From Alphaproteobacteria bacterium (GTDB lineage Bacteria; Pseudomonadota; Alphaproteobacteria; Caulobacterales; Hyphomonadaceae), in contig JAHJYW010000014.1 in assembly GCA_018827375.1 (NCBI GenBank), forward strand, positions 142,948-206,947: 64,000 nucleotides of DNA, given 5' to 3'. A program made the position numbers and the translations under genes. This document shows, one piece after another, positions 35,875 to 45,699 of this stretch. Within the stretch, counting starts at the first letter, position 1, and every line of letters starts with the position of its first letter. Below the pieces are notes generated by a model. That model ran no database searches. It was not told the origin of the DNA and was given only the letters and a program-made list of their open reading frames with translations.

Positions 35875-36570
35875 TCAGACCGTATCAACAAAGACGATTT
35901 CCGCATCCTCGACGCCTTCCAGCACGAGGCTTTCGGGCCCTGTCACGGCAACGCCGTCGCGGGCTTTCAGCGTTTCACCGTTCAGTGTCACTGACCCGGC
36001 AGCCAGAACCAGATAGCCGTGGCGGCCTGCGGTCACTTCATAGGTCAGCTTTTCGCCTGTCTTCAGAGTGGCGCCCAGAATCCTGGCATCCTGATTGATG
36101 ACCAGGCTGTCCTTGTCGCCATCACCGGAGGCAAGAAGGGCCCAGTTGCCGGAGCGTTCGCCTTTTGGAAACTTGCGCGCACCCCAACTGGGTTTGCCGC
36201 CAGCAGAGCGTGGCTGGATCCAAATCTGGAACAGGGTTGTGGCTTCGTCTTCCTCGTTCCATTCCGCATGCTGCACACCGCTGCCGGCGCTCATCACCTG
36301 AACATCACCCGCTTCGGTGCGGCCATGATTGCCAAGTGAGTCCTTGTGGGTGATTGCCCCTTTGCGGACATAGGTGATGATCTCCATGGACTGATGGCCA
36401 TGGGGTGGGAAGCCGGTATGCGGCTCGATCGTGTCATCATTCCAGACGCGCAGGGCGCCTTCGCCCATGCGGCGGGGATCGTGATAGCCCGAGAAGGAGA
36501 AGTGGTAGTTTGCGTTCAGCCACTCGTTCTTGAAGCGGCCCAGGTTTTCAAAGCGTCGAATGTCAATCAT
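35875..36570 (-). CDS. Pirin-family protein
   Basis: A cupin-fold protein, about 231 residues. The pirin iron-binding motif is visible (FPPHGHQSMEIITYV, then HAEWNEED), as is the second cupin half. Family members act as quercetinases or redox regulators. The start at 36570 (MIDIRRFENLGRF) is preceded by GGAG. Confidence 0.9.
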   Translation of the reverse strand: MIDIRRFENLGRFKNEWLNANYHFSFSGYHDPRRMGEGALRVWNDDTIEPHTGFPPHGHQSMEIITYVRKGAITHKDSLGNHGRTEAGDVQVMSAGSGVQHAEWNEEDEATTLFQIWIQPRSAGGKPSWGARKFPKGERSGNWALLASGDGDKDSLVINQDARILGATLKTGEKLTYEVTAGRHGYLVLAAGSVTLNGETLKARDGVAVTGPESLVLEGVEDAEIVFVDTV

Positions 36571-36704
36571 CGGTATGCTCCATCCGTATAAGTGTTGGTG
36601 TTGAAAGCTATATGGCATGGCTTGAGTTCCCATGTAGGGCGGCGGCTGGATCACATTTATGCGTTTTGCGCATGACTGGACGCCGCCGCGAAATCCGCTA
36701 CCTC

Positions 36705-37589
36705 ATGCCCATGCTCCCGCTCGTTCATCATCCAGATTATGACGCCCGCACTGTGCCGGACGACCACCGCTTCCCCATGCGCAAATACGCGCTGGTGGCC
36801 GATATGCTCCGGGCGGCAGGCCGTGACTTTATTGAGCCGCTGCTGGCGCCCGAGGCTTGGCTCCACCTTGCGCATGACCCGGCCTATGTCGGCGCCATTC
36901 TCGGCCAGACGCTGGACGCAAAAGCCGCCCGCAAGATCGGCTTCGAGATCACACCCGCCATTGCCCGGCGGTCTCGCGCAGCCGTGGGCGGCACCTGCCT
37001 CGCCGCGCGGCTTGCGCTGGAACACGGTGCGGCGGTGAATCTCGCCGGGGGCAGCCACCATGCCGGGCCGGATGGCGGCGCGGGTTTCTGCGTGTTCAAT
37101 GATGTCGCCGTGGCGGCGATGCTGTTGCTGGAAGAAGGCGCCGTGCGCCGCGTGGCCGTGGTGGATTGCGACGTGCACCATGGCGACGGCACCGCGCTGA
37201 TCCTCGGGCCCGAGCCACGCGCCTTTACCGCCTCGCTACATTGCGAACAGAACTGGCCGCGCGAGAAGCCGCCCTCTGATCTTGATATCGGCCTGCCGAA
37301 AGGCACGGGCGATGCGGCCTATCTCGCCGCGCTGGAAACGCTCATGGCCGAAGCGCTCGCCAGCCAGCCGGACCTCGTCTTCTACAATGCGGGGGTCGAT
37401 CCCCATGCCGACGACCGGCTCGGTCTGCTCAGCCTGAGCGATGAGGGCCTCGCCGCTCGCGACCGCTACGTGGCCGCGGCCTGCGCCTCAGCGGGCGTGC
37501 CGCTCTGCGCCGTCCTCGGCGGTGGCTACAGTTTCGATGCTAGTGCCGTCGCGCGTCGGCATTGCGGGCTGGTGACGGCGCTGGTCTAG
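36705..37589 (+). CDS. Histone deacetylase-family amidohydrolase
   Basis: About 294 residues, class II HDAC/acetylpolyamine amidohydrolase fold. The zinc site is visible: SHHAGPDGGAGFCVFND, VVDCDVHHGDGT and NAGVDPHADDRLG. It would hydrolyse acetyl-amine groups on a small molecule or protein. The start was chosen at MPMLPLVHHP; an earlier ATG at 36672 is possible. Confidence 0.9.
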   Translation: MPMLPLVHHPDYDARTVPDDHRFPMRKYALVADMLRAAGRDFIEPLLAPEAWLHLAHDPAYVGAILGQTLDAKAARKIGFEITPAIARRSRAAVGGTCLAARLALEHGAAVNLAGGSHHAGPDGGAGFCVFNDVAVAAMLLLEEGAVRRVAVVDCDVHHGDGTALILGPEPRAFTASLHCEQNWPREKPPSDLDIGLPKGTGDAAYLAALETLMAEALASQPDLVFYNAGVDPHADDRLGLLSLSDEGLAARDRYVAAACASAGVPLCAVLGGGYSFDASAVARRHCGLVTALV

Positions 37590-37671
37590 GGCCGTCCTTC
37601 GCCGCCGAATGCGAGTGGCAGTGAGGGAAAACCACTTGCTCCGACTCACCCAGCGCCGCACAACACAATTC

Positions 37672-39510
37672 ATGCCTCCCAGCCCCCAACTCGATGAAGC
37701 CCGTGCGATCCTGCAGCGCGTTTATGGCTTCAAGGCCTTTCGCGGCCTGCAGGAAGACGTGATCAGCGATGTGCTTGAGGGCCGTGATGCGCTCGCCGTG
37801 CTGCCGACCGGTGGCGGCAAGTCGCTCTGCTACCAGATCCCCGCTCTGATCCGGCCGGGCTGCGCCATTGTCGTGTCACCGCTGATCGCGCTGATGTCGG
37901 ACCAGGTCGACGCGCTGAAACAGGTTGGCGTGCGGGCTGAGCGGCTGGACAGCTCGATGGATTTCAAGGCCCGCACCGAGGCGCTGAACGCGGCGCAGCG
38001 CGGCGAGATGGACCTTCTCTATGTCTCGCCTGAAGGGCTCGGAACCGGCCTCGCCCAGCGCCTTACGGGCATGGACGTGTCGCTCATCGCCGTCGACGAA
38101 GCGCACTGCGTCAGCCAGTGGGGCCATGACTTCCGGCCGGACTATCGCGCCCTTGGCCGCCTGCGCGAACTCTTTCCCGGCGTGCCGCGCCTTGCCGTGA
38201 CCGCCACCGCCGATACGCGCACCCGTGACGACATTCTCGCCCAGCTGCAGCTGACCGAACCCGCGCTCCATGTGGCGAGCTTCGACCGCCCGAACCTGAC
38301 GCTCTCAGCCGAGCCGAAGGGCGGCGGCCGCACGGCGCGTGTCGTCCAGCTGGTCAAATCGCGCGGGGGTGTGTCTGGCATCGTCTACGCCGCCACGCGC
38401 AAGGGCACGGAAGACGTGGCCGAGGCGCTGGAGCGGGCAGGTATTTCCGCGCTCGCCTATCATGCGGGTCTCGATGCCGAAGTGCGCTCGGAGCGCCAGC
38501 GGCGGTTCCTGCTGGAAGAGGGGCTGGTCATGTGCGCCACGGTCGCCTTCGGCATGGGCGTCGACAAGCCAGATGTGCGGTTCGTGATCCATGCTGATCC
38601 GCCGAAGACGCTGGAAGCCTATTGGCAGGAAGTCGGCCGGGCAGGGCGTGACGGCGAACCTGCTGAAGGCATTGCGCTTTACGGGCCCTCGGATATGGCA
38701 CGCTCGCTCTCGTGGACGCATCAGGGCGATGCGCCGGAAGAGGTCAAACGCGTCCAGCTGACCAAGACGCGGCAACTGTTCGCCTTCTTCAATGGCGATG
38801 AATGCCGGCGCGGCGCGGTGCGGCGCTATTTCGGCGAAGAGAAGGTCGAGCCCTGCGGCGTCTGCGATGTCTGCACGGCCGAGCCGGGGCAGGCGCATGA
38901 TGCGACCCGCTGGGCCCAGATGGCGGTCTCGGCGGTCATCCGCTGCGGTCAGAAAGTGGGCCGGGGACGGCTGGTGTTGCACCTGATGGGCACCACAAAG
39001 GACGGCTTCGATGAACAGCTCTCCACCCAGTCCACGTTCGGCGTTGGCAAGGATCTGCCCAAGGCGGGCTGGGACCGTGTGTTCGATGCGCTCCTGTTCG
39101 ACGGTATGCTGGCCGAAGGCGGCGACCTGATGCGGCCCTCCATCATCGTGCCCGATGGCGAGGCGGCCCGCGCCCTGTTCCGGGGCGAGCGCACGCTGAT
39201 GCTGCGTGAGGACGTGGCTGCGGCCCGCAAGAAACCCACCAAGGGCCGCTCTGTGGCCTCTGCCGCCGCCGTCGCCGACCTGTCAGGGCGCGACCAGGAC
39301 CTGTTTGATGCCCTGCGGACGTGGCGGACCGACACGGCCAAGGCGCGCGGCGTGCCGCCTTACGTCATCTTCCACGACCGGACCTTGGCCGAAATCGCCC
39401 GCGAACGCCCTGCCTCTTCGGATGCCCTGCGCCAGATCAGCGGCGTCGGCGAGAAAAAGGCCCAACGCTACGCCGAAGATGTGGCCCGGATTATCGCTGA
39501 AGCGGCGTAA
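37672..39510 (+). CDS. recQ: ATP-dependent DNA helicase RecQ
   Basis: A 612-residue 3'-5' helicase. Walker A is LPTGGGKSLCYQIP, then DEAH (VDEAHCVSQWGHDFR), the QEVGRAGRDG motif VI and the RQC zinc cluster (CRRGAVRRYF...CGVCDVC). A C-terminal HRDC domain follows (YVIFHDRTLAEIARERP). The start was chosen at MPPSPQLDEA. Confidence 0.95.
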   Translation: MPPSPQLDEARAILQRVYGFKAFRGLQEDVISDVLEGRDALAVLPTGGGKSLCYQIPALIRPGCAIVVSPLIALMSDQVDALKQVGVRAERLDSSMDFKARTEALNAAQRGEMDLLYVSPEGLGTGLAQRLTGMDVSLIAVDEAHCVSQWGHDFRPDYRALGRLRELFPGVPRLAVTATADTRTRDDILAQLQLTEPALHVASFDRPNLTLSAEPKGGGRTARVVQLVKSRGGVSGIVYAATRKGTEDVAEALERAGISALAYHAGLDAEVRSERQRRFLLEEGLVMCATVAFGMGVDKPDVRFVIHADPPKTLEAYWQEVGRAGRDGEPAEGIALYGPSDMARSLSWTHQGDAPEEVKRVQLTKTRQLFAFFNGDECRRGAVRRYFGEEKVEPCGVCDVCTAEPGQAHDATRWAQMAVSAVIRCGQKVGRGRLVLHLMGTTKDGFDEQLSTQSTFGVGKDLPKAGWDRVFDALLFDGMLAEGGDLMRPSIIVPDGEAARALFRGERTLMLREDVAAARKKPTKGRSVASAAAVADLSGRDQDLFDALRTWRTDTAKARGVPPYVIFHDRTLAEIARERPASSDALRQISGVGEKKAQRYAEDVARIIAEAA

Positions 39511-39633
39511 GCGCTGAATCCCACAATCCAGCAAAAACAGCGTTTTCCACGGGTTTAACCTCTCCAGCCTTGACCCGGGCGCCGTGGCGCCTCACCTATG
39601 GTGCCAATCGAATATCCCTCTGCCGGAGATGAC

Positions 39634-40236
39634 ATGTCCCCTTATTCACGCCTTGACGACGAAGAAGCCGAAAGCCCGCCAATGGGCGAGCCAAATGCGT
39701 TCCTTGAAGAAGCCCTCTTCAAGGCCCGCACCATCCTGCTGACAGGCGGGATCGACTTCAAACAGGCCAAGCGCGTCTGCGAACGCCTGCTAGCCCTGTC
39801 CTCGGAGAGCGACGCACCGATCCTGCTCGTCATTTCCTCACCCGGCGGCCACGTCGAGAGCGGCGACATGATCCACGACATGATCAAATTTGTCGGCGCA
39901 CCGGTGAAAATCCTCGGCACAGGCTGGGTCGCTTCTGCTGGCGCGCTGATCTATTCGGCCGCGCAGAAAGAAAACCGCTACGCTCTCAAGAACACCCGCT
40001 TCCTGCTTCATGAACCGCGTGGCGGCGTTGGCGGCCAGGCCACGGACGTGGAAATCCAGGCGCGCGAGATCATCAAGATGCGCGAACGCCTGAACCAGAT
40101 TTTCGCCGATGCCACAGGCAAGAGCCTCGACCAGATCAAGAAGGACACAGATCGTGACTTCTGGATGAGCGCCGAGGAAGCCGTGGAATATGGCCTCGTG
40201 AACAAGATCGTCACCCATCGCGGCGAGATCAAATAG
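39634..40236 (+). CDS. ClpP-like protease subunit
   Basis: A 200-residue ClpP paralogue. The oxyanion strand is ISSPGGHVESG. The catalytic triad is Ser101 (WVASAGAL, ClpP usually AASMGA), His126 (LLHEPRGG) and Asp175 (DRDFWMSAEEAVEYGLV). A GGAGATGAC ribosome site precedes the ATG at 39634. It probably acts as a second ClpP or an alternative subunit. No clpX is next to it. Confidence 0.85.
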   Translation: MSPYSRLDDEEAESPPMGEPNAFLEEALFKARTILLTGGIDFKQAKRVCERLLALSSESDAPILLVISSPGGHVESGDMIHDMIKFVGAPVKILGTGWVASAGALIYSAAQKENRYALKNTRFLLHEPRGGVGGQATDVEIQAREIIKMRERLNQIFADATGKSLDQIKKDTDRDFWMSAEEAVEYGLVNKIVTHRGEIK

Positions 40237-40276
40237 GCTGACTGAGGGGCCGCAAAGCCCGTCACGCAGACCTGAA

Positions 40277-40305
40277 GAACGCCCGGGTCATTGGTCCGGG
40301 CGTTC
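40277..40305. terminator. Hairpin after the clpP-like gene
   Basis: GAACGCCCGG and CCGGGCGTTC pair around a nine-base loop, 40 bases after the stop. There is no T run, so it may be a weak or Rho-independent-like terminator. Confidence 0.45.
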
Positions 40306-40411
40306 CTGCATCAGGCGCCCGGTTTACTTTCCGTTAGGGATACGTTTGCGGCGCGTAAACGAATTTGACCGACAGTCCCATGCTTAACGGGTTAGGGATG
40401 CGTGTTAATCA

Positions 40412-42040
40412 ATGCCGGTGCGTATAGAGGATATTGCGGTTGCGGTCCGGCCTATCGGGGCTGAGACATCCGCTTCGGCTGCGCTCGGCCTGTTCCTCTC
40501 GGATTCTTCGCTTTTTGCCGTACCTGTCGTCGTCAATGGCGCAGCCCTCGGTCACGTCACACGTTTGCATCTGACCGAGATTATGGCCGGACCCGGCGGG
40601 CGGGAAATATACGCCGCCCGCTCGGTCAGCAATTTCATGACACCCAATCCGGTAATGGTCGAAGCGGGTACATCCGTTGCCCTGATCGCCAAGCTGGCCG
40701 CAGACGGGAACACGTCTGCGCTGACAGACGGCGTGATCGTCATTCATGACGGGCGCTATAGCGGCCTTGCCAGCCCCGGCGCCATTCTTTCGGTCATTGC
40801 GCAGGAAAATGCCCAGCGCGCCCGTGCCATGCAGGCCGCCAGCAAACGGCTTGCCGCTGCCAAGGCCAGCGCGCTCGATGTCGCGCGCGAAAAATCACGC
40901 TTTCTTGCCTTTCTCAGCCATGAAATCCGCACCCCGCTGACCGGCATTCTCGGCGTTGCCGACATTCTGCAGGACAGCGTATCCGGCGCCGAGCCGCGGC
41001 GTCTCGCTCGCACAATCAGCGAGAGCGGCAACCATCTCGACCGCCTTCTGGGCGACCTGCTGGACCTGTCGCGCCTTGAGGCGGGCAAGCTGACGGTCAA
41101 TCCGTTTCCGTTTGACCTCCGCGAGTTTGCCGTCGAGGCGCGCGACCTCTGGCAATCACGCATCGCCGGAAAGCGGCTGGATCTGCGCATCCATGTCGAT
41201 TCCGCGAGTGTTCCGCGTATCGAAGCTGATGCCATGCGCATCCGCCAGATCCTGTTCAACCTGATGAGCAATGCGCTGAAATTCACCGAGAGCGGCCATG
41301 TCAGCGTTTCGCTCGGCACGGCTGTTACGGCTGGAAAGCTGGCGTTGCGCATGACCGTGTCTGACACGGGCTGCGGTATTTCCGACGCCGACAAGGCCCG
41401 CATGTTCGATGCGTTCGAGCAGGCCAGCGCCACCACGGCGCAAACGCATGGCGGCACCGGCCTTGGCCTGTCGATTGCCAAAGGGCTGACAGCCAGACTT
41501 GGCGGCCGGATAACGCTGGCTGACAATCCTGGCGGGGGATCCGTGTTTACGGTCACGCTGCCTGTGATGCGCGCCGGGCCGCGCCTGGCAGCGCAAGCGC
41601 CACACAAGCCGCGCATGCGCAGCCTTACGCTGGGCCATATCCTGATTGCCGAGGACCATGCCGTCAGTTCGCTGGTCATGTCCCATGCGTTGAAGGCCGC
41701 CGGCTGGAAGGTCGACACGGTGGAGACCGGCGAATCCGCGGTGGCCCGCGCGCTTGTCGAGCCCTATCAGGCCATCCTGACGGATATCCACATGCCGGGC
41801 GGCAATGGCGACATGGTCGTCCGGTCCCTGCGCCGTGCCATCGGACCAAACCAGCTGACGCCGATCCTGGCTGTCACGGCCGACCTGAGCGCCGAGCGCC
41901 GCGCCGCGTGCGAAGCGGCCGGCTTTACAACCCTGATCGAAAAACCCATCCGCCCCCGCGCACTGGTCGCCACACTCGCCGATGTACTGATGGCAGGCGA
42001 AGATACGACCGGCTGGGAACTCGGCGCCAAGCGGGCGTGA
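40412..42040 (+). CDS. CBS-domain hybrid sensor histidine kinase
   Basis: A 542-residue cytoplasmic hybrid kinase. The N-terminal 130 residues resemble a CBS pair (second repeat SVSNFMTPNPVMVEAGTSVALIAKLA). Then come a DHp helix with FLSHEIRTPLTGIL (phospho-acceptor His) and a CATPase domain with NLMSNALKF, DTGCGIS and GTGLGLSIAKGL. The C-terminal receiver has Asp in ILTDIHMPGGNG. CBS domains often sense adenine nucleotides, so it may link energy state to phosphorelay. The output partner is unknown. Confidence 0.92.
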   Translation: MPVRIEDIAVAVRPIGAETSASAALGLFLSDSSLFAVPVVVNGAALGHVTRLHLTEIMAGPGGREIYAARSVSNFMTPNPVMVEAGTSVALIAKLAADGNTSALTDGVIVIHDGRYSGLASPGAILSVIAQENAQRARAMQAASKRLAAAKASALDVAREKSRFLAFLSHEIRTPLTGILGVADILQDSVSGAEPRRLARTISESGNHLDRLLGDLLDLSRLEAGKLTVNPFPFDLREFAVEARDLWQSRIAGKRLDLRIHVDSASVPRIEADAMRIRQILFNLMSNALKFTESGHVSVSLGTAVTAGKLALRMTVSDTGCGISDADKARMFDAFEQASATTAQTHGGTGLGLSIAKGLTARLGGRITLADNPGGGSVFTVTLPVMRAGPRLAAQAPHKPRMRSLTLGHILIAEDHAVSSLVMSHALKAAGWKVDTVETGESAVARALVEPYQAILTDIHMPGGNGDMVVRSLRRAIGPNQLTPILAVTADLSAERRAACEAAGFTTLIEKPIRPRALVATLADVLMAGEDTTGWELGAKRA

Positions 42041-42075
42041 TAATGATTTGCTGAGTGCGGCCGCGCGGGCTTCCG

Positions 42076-43134
42076 CTAATCGCCCGGGATCGCAACATCC
42101 TTGCCAAGTGTGTCCTGCACATAAAGCGTCGTTATCCACACGGTGACGACAATCAGGATCGGCGTCGCGAGAAGCACACCAAGAGGCCCGAAGAGCATTC
42201 CAAAAGCAAGTATGGCCACAAGATTCAGAGCGGGTGGAATGGAGGCCGCCTTTTTCTGAATGATCGGGTAGATCAGATTGGCCTCAAGCTGCGAAATGAC
42301 GAGATAGGCCGCCGCTGTATACACGGCGGTCATTGGACCAATAGTGAAAGCCAGCAATATACCGGGAATGGCCGCTATCAGCGGACCGACCGTAGGCACG
42401 AATTGCGAAAAGCCCGCCAGCAAGGCAAGCCCAATGAACGCCGGAATACCCAGCGCCCATAGCGCGATGGCCAGAAGAACGGTGATTATCATCATGTCCA
42501 CCGTTATGCCCAACAACCACTTTTTCAGTGCGAGCGCTGAGTAGTCGAGCGCTGCACCCACCTTTTCATCGGGACCCTTGGGAATGAGGAGAAGCGCGCC
42601 GCGGCGATAGACAGACGCGGAGCTCGTCAGAAATGCCGCAGTAAAGAATACGAGCAGCGCCGTTGTCATTCCTGACGCTGCGGGCAAGGCAAAGCCGCCT
42701 GCGCTGGAGACCATGTCAATTGCAGATCCGCCGCTATCGCCTGACGCAAGATGCTGAATTTCGGAGACGATAGCAGCGCCAACAGGGTTGCCTTGCAGTG
42801 TTTCCTTTGCCTGCTCCCATGCCGACGGGAGACGATCAAACACGCCGGATAGCTCTGCGCTGAGCTGGGCGCCGAAAAGCCACAGAATACCTGTAAGGAT
42901 TGCAATAATCAGGAGCGCGCCCAATGCCAAGGCGGCGCCCCGGGGAAGCGGAGCCACCTTCATCAAGGCATCCGCGACACCATGGACTGCAATTGCCAGC
43001 AGCACTGCTGCAAAGCCAAGAAGGACTGCATCTCTCACGACCCAGAGGAACAGCGCGAGCGCAACCATAAGAATCGTCAATAGCAGTCGCGCCGTGAAGC
43101 CCCATAGAGTTGACGGGTCTCTCCCGCCGCTCAC
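42076..43134 (-). CDS. AI-2E-family (PerM/YdiK) permease
   Basis: A 352-residue protein with about eight membrane helices and the family feature FLTSSASVYRRGALLLIP...LGVLLATPI. Members are proposed exporters or transporters of small compounds. The GTG start overlaps the stop of the upstream DUF1328 gene (GTGA), and both are probably driven by the EcfG-type promoter at 43,340. Confidence 0.88.
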   Translation of the reverse strand: MSGGRDPSTLWGFTARLLLTILMVALALFLWVVRDAVLLGFAAVLLAIAVHGVADALMKVAPLPRGAALALGALLIIAILTGILWLFGAQLSAELSGVFDRLPSAWEQAKETLQGNPVGAAIVSEIQHLASGDSGGSAIDMVSSAGGFALPAASGMTTALLVFFTAAFLTSSASVYRRGALLLIPKGPDEKVGAALDYSALALKKWLLGITVDMMIITVLLAIALWALGIPAFIGLALLAGFSQFVPTVGPLIAAIPGILLAFTIGPMTAVYTAAAYLVISQLEANLIYPIIQKKAASIPPALNLVAILAFGMLFGPLGVLLATPILIVVTVWITTLYVQDTLGKDVAIPGD

Positions 43135-43304
43135 GTGATTTTCTTGTATACGGTAAGCCCTAGAACCAGCAGTACGACAAAGATGATCAATGCCACGCCG
43201 AACAGAAACATGGCGATATTTGCGGCCGCACCAGCGAGTCCGCTAAACCCAAGAATACCGGCTACTACTGCTATGAGCAGAAATACGAGCGCTAATTTAA
43301 TCAT
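43131..43304 (-). CDS. DUF1328-family small membrane protein
   Basis: A 57-residue protein, two hydrophobic segments with the family pattern (LVFLLIAVVAGILGFSGLAGAAANIA) and a C-terminus KK. AGGACA precedes the ATG at 43304. Its function is unknown; members are often members of the general stress response, consistent with the promoter below. Confidence 0.85.
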   Translation of the reverse strand: MIKLALVFLLIAVVAGILGFSGLAGAAANIAMFLFGVALIIFVVLLVLGLTVYKKIT

Positions 43305-43339
43305 GGGAATGTCCTGTTGTGTGAGCTGCCTCACAATTC

Positions 43340-43364
43340 AACGGAACATTGCGGAAATCGTTCC
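43340..43364 (-). promoter_or_regulatory. EcfG-type general-stress promoter
   Basis: On the minus strand GGAAC, 16 bases, CGTT: the -35 and -10 consensus of the EcfG general-stress sigma factor. The -10 element lies 36 bases before the DUF1328 start, giving a short leader. Confidence 0.7.
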
Positions 43365-43589
43365 CTGCTGGCGAAGATACACGTAGTGACCGTGGCGCGC
43401 TCGGTTCCGAACATTGTTCTCTAAGGCTCTACGATAGCCCGCCGCCTATGGAATTCTCTCGGGAATAATCGTCAAGCGTCGGAGATACTTTGTCAGATCA
43501 ATTACTCTGGACGACTTCTTCAAACCGCCCGTGTGGCACAACCATTCCGAAGCTGCGGACGGGGCTTGCGGTGATCCGACCTTGCCCAA
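43365..43589. other. Chromosomal DNA left of the island
   Basis: No gene supported. This DNA would have been continuous with the tRNA 3' end before the island inserted. Confidence 0.4.
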
Positions 43590-43608
43590 GTGGTGGTTCG
43601 GGGGAGAC
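43590..43608. repeat. Left attachment site (attL core)
   Basis: GTGGTGGTTCGGGGGAGAC is an exact copy of the 19 bases at 59,637-59,655, which are the 3' end (CCA plus acceptor and T-stem) of the tRNA(CAU) gene plus one base. It marks the left border of the island. Confidence 0.9.
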
Positions 43609-43907
43609 GAGCGAAGAGTAATGATTTCAATGAGTTGTGGGTGCGCGGGACAGGTCGCCCCCCCCATATTTTGCCATGAACAAAAAGGGACTTTGTCCCA
43701 CAAATAATGCTGCTTCATTATCTGACTACGAGGTTATTAGGTCTCTCGAACGATCCTTATAATGACCTGAGACCCATTTGGTCCCGCATTTGAATAGAGA
43801 TGCTACTCCACCCATCAAGCTCATTGAATTTGAACAGCTCATCCATAACGCTAATATCGACCTATCATCGAGCTTATGTCCATTCACGAGATGCGTGAGG
43901 AAATCAT
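43609..43907. other. Left end of the island, no gene
   Basis: About 300 bases without a supported gene. A small hairpin (GGGAC, TTT, GTCCC) lies near 43,685. The ribosome site GAGGAAAT for the next gene is at the right end. Confidence 0.4.
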
Positions 43908-44732
43908 ATGTTCTCCTTTATAACGGTAGCAAATGTCGCTATTAAAGCCGTCCTATTTGCGGCCGCCTTAACGTACGCGCTCACAGTATCTGTGAGGTGG
44001 TCCGACATTCCAAGCCTCGCGAGGTTTCAAGGACAGTCAGTTCGTAAATGGCGTAGCGTCCTGCATCAGCGCCTGTACATCTGGCAGTCGCTAGAGATCG
44101 TAGGCAAGCTGTACTTGCTTTCCGCGTTGTTCATTCAATTTGCGAGCATCAACCCCAATTCTCTATTCTTAAAAGCAGTTACGGGGGATATCGAATTTGC
44201 AAGACAAAAAGATCAGCAACTTTTCGACGAGACCCGAGAAATCCAGACTGGTATCGACATTCTAGAAATCAAATCGCGGCAAATTGAAATTCGGCGAGAA
44301 ATAGTGGCTCTAAGATCTGACCTAATTCCGGCCAGTGCGATAAACGGAAATACGGATTTTACCGATGCAGATAGCGCAATCGAACAGCAAATTCTTGAAG
44401 CTCGTGCAGAACTAGTTTCGATAGAGGATACGAGAAAGGATTATAAAGAATGGTCCCAAAGGCGCTACGACTTATTTTTTGAAATTCTAAGCTGGGATCG
44501 GCACGCACCGCTGTGGTTTGCGATGCTTGGTATAAGTGGAACCCTCTTTCTTCTGGTGGCCAGATTCATGGAAATGAAAAAGAAAAATGGATCGTATGTG
44601 GTAGAACATCAATTTATCTCTTCGTCGCGCGCTCCCTCGAAATCCCTTCAAAAGCTTCATGAGATTCAGCGGGGGAAGTTGCGATCCCGCAAGGGAATGC
44701 GAGCAACCAAAAATGATGTTGATATAGATTAG
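43908..44732 (+). CDS. Hypothetical membrane protein with a coiled coil
   Basis: A 274-residue orphan. It shows hydrophobic segments at about 5-27, 60-82 and 203-222. Between the second and third lies a long charged helix (LFDETREIQTGIDILEIKSRQIEIRREIVALR), a probable coiled coil. The C-terminus is basic. I recognise no family. GAGGAAATC precedes the ATG. The low GC matches the island. Confidence 0.6.
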   Translation: MFSFITVANVAIKAVLFAAALTYALTVSVRWSDIPSLARFQGQSVRKWRSVLHQRLYIWQSLEIVGKLYLLSALFIQFASINPNSLFLKAVTGDIEFARQKDQQLFDETREIQTGIDILEIKSRQIEIRREIVALRSDLIPASAINGNTDFTDADSAIEQQILEARAELVSIEDTRKDYKEWSQRRYDLFFEILSWDRHAPLWFAMLGISGTLFLLVARFMEMKKKNGSYVVEHQFISSSRAPSKSLQKLHEIQRGKLRSRKGMRATKNDVDID

Positions 44733-44965
44733 CGCTGAAACCGCATTATCCGCAACTCAGGGTGAGCGAATAAAATTATGTTCGATCGGAGATGTGAAAT
44801 GTGGGTCTTCGTTCAAGCCTCTCTTAAGCTGCTAGCCTGGTCCACTTACTTGTAAAGCCGCATTACAGCAGCGCTCTGTTCGCCTCGACGATTAATTATA
44901 AGTTGGCACACTGGACAATGCAGCGCGGCTCTTTAGGTATGCAGATATCGAAAGGACCACCTCTA

Positions 44966-45493
44966 ATGAAAATATTCGCAATCTTATCCATGCTCGCCGT
45001 TATTTGCGCGACAAACTCAAATGCAGAGCCGGTCGAAAGTAATCAGACAGCTCAGAATGGCGTTAATATAAAGGTGTATACTGATGAATTTGCAGATCGC
45101 CAGGAATATAATGCTCCGAGCGTGGCCTTCAAAGTGGACGAGTTTCCGGTGGAGAGTAAGGTCTTATTTTATCGCATTCGGGAAGGAGGCAAGCTAAGTC
45201 CAATCGTAGTCAATTTTATGGTTATCTATCCCGGCGACTGGAGCCGTTATGACAAGGTCGTTTTCAAGGGTGGTGAGGAAGCTGAATTCCATGAAATAGA
45301 AAGAAAGGTTATGGACTGCTCTATGTCTGAGTGCGTCTATATGGAAAGGTTCGCGATTGGTATTACTCCAAACCAAATTACGAAATATTCTGAGGATGGT
45401 GAGATCAAGGTGCAAATAAGAGCGCTGGACTCCAAAAGCACCATTATTTCCTTGCCGACCGCAAATTTCGAAGCGCTCAACGCGCTTAAGTAA
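44966..45493 (+). CDS. Secreted hypothetical protein
   Basis: About 175 residues with a signal peptide (MKIFAILSMLAVICATNSNA). The mature part is beta-rich with a single pair of cysteines (MDCSMSECVY). The start at 44966 was chosen because AAAGGA is ten bases before it. No family recognised. Confidence 0.6.
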   Translation: MKIFAILSMLAVICATNSNAEPVESNQTAQNGVNIKVYTDEFADRQEYNAPSVAFKVDEFPVESKVLFYRIREGGKLSPIVVNFMVIYPGDWSRYDKVVFKGGEEAEFHEIERKVMDCSMSECVYMERFAIGITPNQITKYSEDGEIKVQIRALDSKSTIISLPTANFEALNALK

Positions 45494-45699
45494 GATCTAG
45501 AAGTCTTCTAACGTTATCGAGCGACTTCAAATGACGGCGTATTCAAATTCAGTAACCTGCGTTTTTGGAGAAGGTGCGAGACTGATCTGGCTAATCAGTA
45601 TCGTGTCAGAGCAGAACATTTGCTAGGTTTGAAATGACAAGCTGGTTTCCGGAGCGGCGAGGACGTTCACTCGTAGACCAGACTAGTAGTGAATGCGCC

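Noticed and set aside
43446..43718. Open frame across attL
   Set aside because: It spans the island border, has an odd composition and no ribosome site.
44799..44855. 18-codon frame with a GGAG-like site (MWVFVQASLKLL...)
   Set aside because: The ribosome site is good, but the frame is too short and has no other support.
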